A DNA stretch of 40,483 bases, taken from the NCBI GenBank assembly GCA_022616105.1, contig JAKEFL010000356.1:1-40483 (forward strand), given 5' to 3'. The position numbers and the translations under genes were made by a program. Below the pieces are notes generated by a model. That model saw nothing but the letters and a program-made list of their open reading frames with translations. It was not told where the DNA came from and did not search any database. The DNA is from Anaerolineae bacterium. Lineage in GTDB: Bacteria; Chloroflexota; Anaerolineae; Anaerolineales; Villigracilaceae. The first letter of the stretch is position 1; each line of letters opens with the position of its first letter. This document shows, one piece after another, positions 15,001-20,896 of the stretch.

Positions 15001-17579
15001 TAACGAAGGTTGTCCGGCTCACCCCAACTCAATTCAATGATTACTCCAATCTGCTTTTACCAGCAGATAAACTCGCTCAACAGCGCGCCGGTGGAACGTG
15101 GTCTGAGTTATTCAGTTATGATTGGATACAAAATCGCTATCCTGTCTTGGGCCTGGTGATCTGGTATCTTTTTATTTTCATACTAGGGTTGGCAGTTTAT
15201 CCATTGATACGACTGGCGATGCCTGGGCTTGCAGATAAAGGTTACCCTCTCAGCCGTGCGTTGGGATTGGTCCTCTTTGGTTATCTTGCGTGGATGGCTG
15301 GTTCAGTTGGAATCCCATACACGCGCCTTTCAATCGCGGTCATCTTCAATCTCATACTCATCACTGGGCTTCTACTTGCGCGTTATCAAAGTGATGAGAT
15401 CCGTGAAGAATGGAGAAACAATCGCAAGTACTTCCTCATGGCAGAGGGACTCTTCCTTGCCTTCTTCCTGATCGATTTATTGATTCGCTTCGGCAATTCG
15501 GATATGTGGCATCCCGCCAAAGGCGGCGAGCGTCCGATGGATTTTTCCTATTTCAACGCGATCATCAAGAGCACATCCTTCCCACCTTACGATCCCTGGT
15601 TTGCAGGCGGGTACATCAATTATTACTATTATGGTTTTGTGCTGGTCGCCACACCAGTAAAACTACTGGGTATCGTTCCCACAATTGCATACAACTTCAT
15701 TTTGCCAACATTATTTGCCATAGTCGGTATTAATGCTTTCTCTATCGGGTGGAATCTTCTCGCCAGCAGTCCCCTCTCCCAGCGGGAGAGGGCGGAGGGT
15801 GAGGGAGAAACAAGTTACCCTTCACCATTTACCGCAGGAATTTCCGCCTCATTCCTTACCATCCTCCTCGGCAATCTTGGCACGATCCAGCTCCTTTATC
15901 AAAGGCTGCAACAACTCGGCGCGCTTGATCAATTTACTACTGATGCGACTATCCTTCAACGTTGGACGTGGGCCCTTCAGGGACTTCTGTTGACTCTCAA
16001 AGGCTCCTCGCTTCCAATCGGATTTGGAGACTGGTACTGGAACCCAAGCCGAGTCATCCCTCCCGGCGGAGGGAACGAGATCACCGAATTTCCGTTGTTT
16101 ACCTTCCTCTACAGCGACCTGCACGCGCATATGATTGCGATGCCGCTTGCATTGCTCGCATTGAGTTGGGCACTCGCCGTCTTAGGCGGCCGCGCCAAAT
16201 GGAAGAATCCGTTGGCGGCTGGGTTGGGATTCGCAGTCGGCGGTCTCGTGATCGGCGCGTTGTATCCCACCAATCTATCAGATATTTACACCTTCCTACC
16301 CATTGGCCTCGCAGCAGTCGGGTATACCATTTGGCGATACACAGATGGAGTTTCCACTGCAAAACGTATTGTACTTGTCATCGGAGCATTGGTTACACTG
16401 ACCATTTTATCGTTTGTTCTGTATCAACCTTATCGCGATTCATACAGTCAGGCGTATAGCGCGCTTGACCCATGGAGGGGTCCATACACACCGCTCTGGT
16501 CATATCTCACGCATTGGACAGTGTTCCTGTTTATCGTGGCTTCATGGATGGCATGGGAAACGCGCGAGTGGATGGCCTCAACTCCCGTTTCAGCGTTGCG
16601 AAAACTGAAACCTTATCAACTACTGATTGTGAGCGCTTTGGTTATATTTGTGCTAACCTTGTTTGCACTTCAATTCCAGCAGCTCGGACCAGACGTTGAA
16701 CATAGAGGAACAAGCGTTGGCTGGATCGCTTTGCCTCTGGCGGCGTGGGCGGGTGTATTGTTGCTACGTCCGAACCTGTCTGATTCAAAACGATTCGTGT
16801 TGTTCCTGATCGGCACTGCATTGCTTATTACGATTGTTGTGGATGTTGTGGTTGTGCGCGGTGACATCGGCCGCGCAAATACGATATTCAAGTTCTACTT
16901 GCAGGCATGGATGTTATTGGCAGTCAGCGCGGGTGCCGCATTCGCATGGACGCTGCCCGCGTTCTTCAAATGGCTCCCAGGCTGGCGCGTTTTCTGGCAG
17001 ACAGCTATGATCCTTCTCATTGCTGGCGCGGCGTTATTTACTGCGAGCGGCACAGCCGGCAAAATACGCGACCGTTGGATTGTTGAAGCCCCGCGTACGA
17101 TTGACTCGATCACCTTCATGAACTATGCAAATTACGATGACTTTGGTCAACGCCTGGATCTGCGCGAAGATTACCGCGCCATCCGTTGGATGCAGGACAA
17201 TGTAAAAGGCTCACCTGTAATCGTCGAAGCCAACTGCCCTGAGTATCGCTGGTGCACACGTTACACGATTTATACAGGCTTGCCTGGCGTGGTTGGCTGG
17301 AATTTCCATCAACGCCAGCAACGTGCCTTTAACTCTACCTGGGTGGAGGCTCGTGTTGCCGAGGTCGGCAATTTTTACGGCACGATTGATATTGAAGCGG
17401 CCCGCGATTTTCTCGAGCGGTATGATGTGCGCTATATCATCGTCGGTCAGTTGGAACGCGCAGCATATAAATCTGAGGATCAAGGCAATGGACTTTCAAA
17501 GTTTGAAGAATTCGATGGAACGTACTGGAACGAGGTATACCGGGATGGTAATACGGTCATCTATGAGGTAAAGTCTTGA
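12099..17579 (+). CDS. Giant GT39-like / Chlor_Arch_YYY (DUF2298) fusion membrane protein
   Basis: 1826 residues. Residues 1-540 form a GT39-like membrane domain; GVDWGEAQHQHPDENHF near residue 28 holds the acidic PDE motif. Residues about 540-845 are two tandem beta-rich modules, probably outside the cell (PYQTTFTAQNDGLLKEI and PYIATFIPQTTGTLNTI start the two copies; QIYYLKLE and TQYYLQLE end their cores). About 1010-1826 is a full YYY domain with Y1175-Y1178 and G1179 (the YYYxG motif), ending in a soluble part with IYTGLPGVVGW and RYDVRYIIVGQLERAAY. YYY proteins occur in Chloroflexi and some archaea; function unknown. Repeat-derived in-frame segments interrupt it near residues 223-256, 298-320, 478-499 and 1223-1242. 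A role in envelope glycosylation is inferred from the GT39 half. Confidence 0.85.
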   Translation: MNRDKYFWLYDVLFLLVLVLAGYLRLTGVDWGEAQHQHPDENHFTSVLESLRAHECDDPAIPVEACPPEQKRWISIGDYFNSSTSTLNQYNRGFSFYVYGNLPMTITRIAAEAFDQTNLRIFGRQVSALTDLLAILFLYLIVSHMYGRHVGLLASLFSALTVMQIQQSHFFTVDLFVNTFAFIAIYFAVLILENKTESGKDGLEAPVAVPGSVSDSGGMGDNLQSIVSDTQFTNIQSPISSSPIINFRSLISDRDFLFSLGFGVAYGMALASKVNIYPLAILLPAAFVLRYVINKKEAAALGGVPAAGTAARHLRDGGLGISNYWLIILACLIAGGLVSFISFRIFQPYAFDGLLPSEQWITNIQEQRAQATGEGDVPWNLQWARRTHLYSFTNLTLYGLGLPLGILAWAGFLYMGWRILKGEWRHALLWGWTAIYFLWQSLQFNPTMRYQLPIYPLLVMMAAWVVFQPIRNRQDSIDTQHIIRNTQYSLRNPYFVLRTLITIIVVGLTAAWAFAFHSIYLRPEPRIAASRWIYQNVPSPINLKIERTDAPIYNQPLSFPAGIYIQPDSPYQTTFTAQNDGLLKEILLAHVATAPDQASSQLYLTIWQDLNAPQPLASAFTTMPFENELNGISQVANFDQSPVLTANQIYYLKLETNVPDGRVNVCGPLNILIQGVDQEMEQVIDLSAPCTVGPDTPYIATFIPQTTGTLNTIVLEHVTNLNSTAMSNARTLSLFISKQPNSTVEESIARASLTGNFAASQDPRGDSYTLTLDQPIEVERDTQYYLQLEVDSGLLSLTGASISNETDYDYGLPFRLDSYDAFGGIYRGDLNLQVYWDDNAEKLTRFVTTLDQTDTIFIPTNHQYAQITRVTERYPLTTLYYRELIGCPEDKDIIWCYHTAKPDQFKGRLGFDLVAVFETYPTLGPIVINDQWAEEAFTFYDHPKVLIFKKGEDFNVAQVQSILSTVDLTKVVRLTPTQFNDYSNLLLPADKLAQQRAGGTWSELFSYDWIQNRYPVLGLVIWYLFIFILGLAVYPLIRLAMPGLADKGYPLSRALGLVLFGYLAWMAGSVGIPYTRLSIAVIFNLILITGLLLARYQSDEIREEWRNNRKYFLMAEGLFLAFFLIDLLIRFGNSDMWHPAKGGERPMDFSYFNAIIKSTSFPPYDPWFAGGYINYYYYGFVLVATPVKLLGIVPTIAYNFILPTLFAIVGINAFSIGWNLLASSPLSQRERAEGEGETSYPSPFTAGISASFLTILLGNLGTIQLLYQRLQQLGALDQFTTDATILQRWTWALQGLLLTLKGSSLPIGFGDWYWNPSRVIPPGGGNEITEFPLFTFLYSDLHAHMIAMPLALLALSWALAVLGGRAKWKNPLAAGLGFAVGGLVIGALYPTNLSDIYTFLPIGLAAVGYTIWRYTDGVSTAKRIVLVIGALVTLTILSFVLYQPYRDSYSQAYSALDPWRGPYTPLWSYLTHWTVFLFIVASWMAWETREWMASTPVSALRKLKPYQLLIVSALVIFVLTLFALQFQQLGPDVEHRGTSVGWIALPLAAWAGVLLLRPNLSDSKRFVLFLIGTALLITIVVDVVVVRGDIGRANTIFKFYLQAWMLLAVSAGAAFAWTLPAFFKWLPGWRVFWQTAMILLIAGAALFTASGTAGKIRDRWIVEAPRTIDSITFMNYANYDDFGQRLDLREDYRAIRWMQDNVKGSPVIVEANCPEYRWCTRYTIYTGLPGVVGWNFHQRQQRAFNSTWVEARVAEVGNFYGTIDIEAARDFLERYDVRYIIVGQLERAAYKSEDQGNGLSKFEEFDGTYWNEVYRDGNTVIYEVKS
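12991..13058 (-). repeat. GC-rich element inserted in frame in the GT39-YYY gene (inverted copy)
   Basis: The reverse complement begins GCCCAAGCCGCCGTC and contains GGCGGCGGGGACGCCGCC, matching the intergenic element at 5252-5316. It codes for residues about 298-320 (AAALGGVPAAGTAARHLRDG), a hydrophilic, Ala/Gly-rich loop between two membrane helices. The reading frame is kept. Confidence 0.75.
13531..13593 (+). repeat. TACGTAATCCGTA-type palindromic repeat inside the GT39-YYY gene
   Basis: TACGCAATAC (13546-13555) pairs exactly with GTATTGCGTA (13584-13593), and TACGTAATCCGTAC between them matches the arm of the intergenic element at 2101-2147. It codes in frame for the polar stretch TQHIIRNTQYSLRNPYFVLR just before a membrane helix. 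Confidence 0.7.
15772..15812 (+). repeat. CCCTCTCCC/GGGAGAGGG hairpin element inside the GT39-YYY gene
   Basis: CCCTCTCCC (15772-15780), loop AGC, GGGAGAGGG (15784-15792), followed by a GGAGGGTGAGGGAGA tail. This is a known widespread type of bacterial intergenic palindrome. Here it is translated in frame as SPLSQRERAEGEGE (from residue 1223), a charged loop between membrane helices of the YYY domain. Confidence 0.8.
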
Positions 17580-17935
17580 TCTTTCACATTACATCACGCA
17601 CTGAATGGGAAGAGGCACAGCAACGCGGTGACTATCGCGCCGAAAGCCTGGCAACGGAGGGATTCATCCATTGTTCGACTCCTTCGCAGGTTTTGCCTGT
17701 TGCGGAGAATTTCTATAAAGGACAAAGCGGACTCATCCTCCTCATCATCGAACCGACGCTTCTTTCCTCGACTTTGAAATGGGAGCCACCATCCGGCGGA
17801 ACTCCACCTGCGGGCGTCCCAGAAGGAGATTCATTTCCACATGTCTATGGACCAATCAATTTGAATGCCGTGATCAAAGTCCTTGACTTCGAGCCAAACA
17901 CTGATGGCATGTTCACCATTCCCGCCAACCTGTAA
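17576..17935 (+). CDS. DUF952 family protein with a Pro/Gly-rich insert
   Basis: A 119-residue soluble protein starting with TTG, which overlaps the upstream stop by four bases (TTGA). It matches DUF952: IFHITSRTEWEEAQQRGDYRAESL, the conserved EGFIHCSTPSQV block near residue 30, and FPHVYGPINLNAVIKV near residue 83. Biochemical function is unknown. Between KWE and FPH lies PPSGGTPPAGVPEGDS (about residues 66-81), longer than I would expect in the family. Its DNA is GC rich and may be another in-frame repeat. The gene is small, cytosolic and sandwiched between two giant membrane genes, so co-expression may be a matter of position only. Confidence 0.85.
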   Translation: MIFHITSRTEWEEAQQRGDYRAESLATEGFIHCSTPSQVLPVAENFYKGQSGLILLIIEPTLLSSTLKWEPPSGGTPPAGVPEGDSFPHVYGPINLNAVIKVLDFEPNTDGMFTIPANL

Positions 17936-18052
17936 CTCACAATTCGTAATTCGCAACTCGTTTCATCAAATCGTAAACACTTGCACCGCACGTGATTTGC
18001 TAAGCAAATCATGCAGGTATCTGAAATCGTAAATCTGAAATCGTAAATCGAA
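17936..18052. repeat. Composite repeat: ATCGTAAATC units around a CACTTGCACC element
   Basis: The gap holds ATTCGTAATTCGCAACTCG, then ATCGTAA, then the element 17977-18018 (ACACTTGCACC, a GATTTGCT-A-AGCAAATC palindrome at 17994-18010, ATGCAGGT), then two further ATCGTAAATC units leading to the next ATG. The same arrangement recurs in coding sequence at 18287-18345. No ribosome binding site is seen before 18053. Confidence 0.75.
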
Positions 18053-20605
18053 ATGCTTTCCTTCCTCTCCTGGTACATCCTCATCACCTTTCTCGGCTGG
18101 CTCACCTTTCCGCTTGCCTATCAACTCTTCCCCGCCTTGACCGATCGCGGTTACACTCTTTCACGCGCCTTCGGTCTGTTGGTCTGGGGATATATCTTCT
18201 GGCTGTTTGCATCACTCGGCATCGCACAAAACGATATAGGCGGGCTGCTGCTTGGGCTGGTCATCCTGGGAGGATTAAGCGCATGGTCAATCGTCAATCG
18301 TAAATCCGAAACACTTGCACCTGGCGCAAGTGCAGGTGTCGTAAATTGGCTTGACTCGAATCGCCGTCTCATTATCACCACCGAACTCCTCTTCCTCACA
18401 GCCTTCGTCCTTATGGCATTTTTCCGCGCTGCAAACCCGGAAATCGTTGGCACTGAAAAACCAATGGAATTGATGTTCATCAACGGCATCATGAACTCGC
18501 CGACATTTCCTCCGCGTGATTTGTGGCTATCAGGATATTCGATCTCGTATTATCACTTTGGTTATGTGATGACATCCATGCTTGCCCTGTTCACAGGTGT
18601 GCCAGCGACAATAGCCTTCAACCTGATGATCGCGTTGATCTTCGGCTTGAGCGCAGTCGTGGCTTATGGGATTCTATATAATCTTCTCGCTAATCCCCAA
18701 ACTCATCAGGCAACGGATCATTCTGAAGCGAAGCGGAGTGGACGCAACAAGAAGCAAATTGCCAATCTTTCCTCTTTCCTCTTTCCTCTATTTGGTCCTC
18801 TCTTCCTCCTCCTCATTTCAAACGTTGAAGGCTTTCTCGAAGTATTGCATCGCAAAGGATTCTTCTGGCAATTCAATGCAGATGGTTCGGCATCATCGCG
18901 TTTTTGGACCTGGCTCGATATGAAAGAATTGAGTGAGGTACCGGCACAGCCCCTCCAATGGATTCCCGAGCGCTTCTGGTGGTGGTGGCGCGCCTCACGC
19001 GTCATACAGGATTATGACTTGAATGGCACATTCCGGGAAACCATAGATGAGTTCCCATTTTTCTCCTATCTGCTTGGGGATCTGCATCCACATGTACTGG
19101 CGATGCCTTTCACATTGCTGGCAATTGCTGTTGCATTAAATCTCTTCCTTGGCGGCTGGCGCGGGAACATGGATCTCTTTTTCGGTCAATTACGCATTAG
19201 CAGGACAGGTTTTCTTGTCATCGCGCTGGTATTGGGCGGGCTGGCTTTTCTCAATACCTGGGATATCCTCGTCGCTGCAGCGTTGATCGTTTTCAGCTAC
19301 GGGCTGGCTCGGGTCCGTGAGGCAGGCTGGAGTTGGGAAAGAGTCGAAGATGTCCTGTTGCTGGGAATCCCCGCAGCGATCACAGCCTTTGTAATGTATC
19401 TTCCGTTCTATATCGGTTTTGATTCGCAGGCAGGTGGGCTTACACCAAACTTTATGTACCCAACGCGCGGCGCGCATCTGTGGGTGATGTGGGGTACGCT
19501 TTTTATCCCGCTCTTTGCGTTTCTCATTTATCTGTGGCGAAGTGGTACGCCTGCACATTGGCGCGCAGGGATTTTTGGGACACTCGGTATTCTGCTCACG
19601 CTCCTCGCCGTGATGTTCCTGATTGGTCTCCTTGCGTTGAGACTGAAACCCGATCTTGTTGACCCGATCTTGCAGTCACAAGGACTGGATGTCAGTGCAT
19701 TTATTACTAATAGCATGATACGAAGGTTGACATATATCGGAAGTCTGATTACGTTGATGGCTTTAATGATCCCAACTTTTTCGTTTCTGGCAAAAGCCAA
19801 TGATGATTCAGAGACAACGGACAATTCCATCGTCAATCAGCCGTCGTCAATATTCTTTGTACTTCTGCTCATCTCTCTCGGATCACTCCTCATCCTCGGT
19901 CCCGACTTTATTTACCTGCGTGATAATTTCGGATATCGCATCAACTCGGTCTTTAAGTTTTACTATCAGGCATGGATATTGTTGAGTCTCGCCTCAGCTT
20001 ACGGGATCGTTGTCCTGCTTCGACGCTTCGACAATAGGACTCATCATTCATCTTCTTTCAGGGCACGGCACGGCGGAGCGAACATCGTATTCAGTGTACT
20101 CTTCACTATTGTGCTGATCGTTGGTCTGACATACCCCGCGCTAAGCATCTTCAGCAAGACCAACAATTTCAAACCTCCGTTTGGCTACACCCTCGATGAC
20201 TTCGACCGTGTGCAACGAGAGAATCCAGAGGAAGCAGCGGCAATACAATGGCTGCGATCCGCGCCGGATGGTGTAATTGTCGAAGCTGTTGGTGGAAGCT
20301 ATTCATCACAAGGGCATGGGCGCATTTCCATTTATACAGGTCTGCCGACTGTATTGGAGTGGCCTGGGCATGAAGGTCAATGGCGCGAACAAGCCCTGCA
20401 AGGGTCGCGCCAACAGGACATCGAAACCTTGTACTCCACAACCGATTGGGTCACTGCACAGGACATAATCAATCGCTACAACATCCGTTATGTTTTTGTA
20501 GGCAATCTTGAACGAAGTTCCTATCGCGTGAGCGAAGATAAATTCAATAGTTTTCTAAAACCTGCTTTTCAGCAGGGAATTGTGACAGTTTACGAAGTGC
20601 CATAA
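18053..20605 (+). CDS. Chlor_Arch_YYY (DUF2298) membrane protein, single-domain form
   Basis: 850 residues, within the 700-900 range I recall for single-domain YYY proteins. It is co-linear with the C-terminal half of its 1826-residue neighbour: FPALTDRGYTLSRAFGLLVWGY, then EKPMELMFINGIMNSPTFPP, then ISYYHFGYV at residues 165-172 (Tyr166-Tyr167-His168-Phe169-Gly170), so the third Tyr of YYYxG is His here. Both also share YLLGDLHPHVLAMPF / YSDLHAHMIAMPL and a soluble tail with IYTGLPTVLEW and RYNIRYVFVGNLERSSY. Polar inserts interrupt it at about residues 79-99 and 214-238. Function unknown; most likely an envelope glycan component because of its neighbours. Confidence 0.88.
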   Translation: MLSFLSWYILITFLGWLTFPLAYQLFPALTDRGYTLSRAFGLLVWGYIFWLFASLGIAQNDIGGLLLGLVILGGLSAWSIVNRKSETLAPGASAGVVNWLDSNRRLIITTELLFLTAFVLMAFFRAANPEIVGTEKPMELMFINGIMNSPTFPPRDLWLSGYSISYYHFGYVMTSMLALFTGVPATIAFNLMIALIFGLSAVVAYGILYNLLANPQTHQATDHSEAKRSGRNKKQIANLSSFLFPLFGPLFLLLISNVEGFLEVLHRKGFFWQFNADGSASSRFWTWLDMKELSEVPAQPLQWIPERFWWWWRASRVIQDYDLNGTFRETIDEFPFFSYLLGDLHPHVLAMPFTLLAIAVALNLFLGGWRGNMDLFFGQLRISRTGFLVIALVLGGLAFLNTWDILVAAALIVFSYGLARVREAGWSWERVEDVLLLGIPAAITAFVMYLPFYIGFDSQAGGLTPNFMYPTRGAHLWVMWGTLFIPLFAFLIYLWRSGTPAHWRAGIFGTLGILLTLLAVMFLIGLLALRLKPDLVDPILQSQGLDVSAFITNSMIRRLTYIGSLITLMALMIPTFSFLAKANDDSETTDNSIVNQPSSIFFVLLLISLGSLLILGPDFIYLRDNFGYRINSVFKFYYQAWILLSLASAYGIVVLLRRFDNRTHHSSSFRARHGGANIVFSVLFTIVLIVGLTYPALSIFSKTNNFKPPFGYTLDDFDRVQRENPEEAAAIQWLRSAPDGVIVEAVGGSYSSQGHGRISIYTGLPTVLEWPGHEGQWREQALQGSRQQDIETLYSTTDWVTAQDIINRYNIRYVFVGNLERSSYRVSEDKFNSFLKPAFQQGIVTVYEVP
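18287..18345 (+). repeat. Composite repeat inserted in frame in the YYY gene
   Basis: TCAATCGTCAATCGTAAATC is followed by ACACTTGCACCTGGCGCAAG and TGCAGGTGT (18311-18339), then CGTAAATT. This is the same two-family composite as the intergenic copy about 300 bases upstream. It codes for SIVNRKSETLAPGASAGVV (residues about 79-97), a hydrophilic stretch absent from the paralogous domain of the neighbour. Confidence 0.8.
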
Positions 20606-20611
20606 TGTTCG

Positions 20612-20659
20612 CCACAGAGTCGCGGGGACACAGAGATAAAAATCTCTGTGACTCTCTGG
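20612..20659. repeat. CACAGAG-type hairpin
   Basis: CACAGAGAT (20629-20637) pairs with ATCTCTGTG (20642-20650), and the outer CCACAGAGTC (20612-20621) pairs with the following ACTCTCTGG with one mismatch. It starts seven bases after the YYY gene stop and may act as a transcript end, although it lacks a T-run. Related CTGTGACTCTGTGTCTCAGT sequence lies at 20842-20862. Confidence 0.7.
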
Positions 20660-20702
20660 TCTTCTCAAAGTAGCTTGACAAATAGGCCCTTTTGGAACGC
20701 GA

Positions 20703-20740
20703 ACACCTGCACTGCACCAAACGCAGTGCGGTGCATGTGT
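20703..20740. repeat. CACCTGCAC/GTGCATGTGT element
   Basis: ACACCTGCACTGCACC, then AACGCAGTGCGGTGCA, then TGTGT. The core ACGCAGTGCGGTGCA is shared with 3944-3980. Confidence 0.7.
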
Positions 20741-20870
20741 ATCACGAATGAGCGAATTTCGCGAATTTTAATAGGCTTATTCGTGCCATTCGTACATTTG
20801 CACAATTCGCGTTAAGAATTTTTCGACTTTGAGAAAGTCATGTCTGTGACTCTGTGTCTCAGTGGCAAAC
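20741..20870. repeat. ACGAAT/CGAATT repeat and CTCAGTGGCAAACC end
   Basis: 20745-20815 is built of ATCACGAATGAGCGAATTTCG and ATTCGTGCCATTCGTAC units that partly pair with each other and with CACAATTCGCG. 20838-20870 is a CTGTGACTCTGTGTCTCAG element. Together with 20612-20740 these account for nearly all of the 291-base gap; no gene is seen. Confidence 0.6.
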
Positions 20871-20884
20871 CAATCAATCGAGGG

Positions 20885-20890
20885 TAAAAT
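20885..20890 (+). promoter_or_regulatory. -10 hexamer, leaderless start of the Agl23-like gene
   Basis: TAAAAT ends exactly 6 bases before the ATG at 20897, placing the transcription start at the start codon. The preceding AGGG is too close to the hexamer to act as a ribosome binding site. Confidence 0.5.
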
Positions 20891-20896
20891 ATCTTT

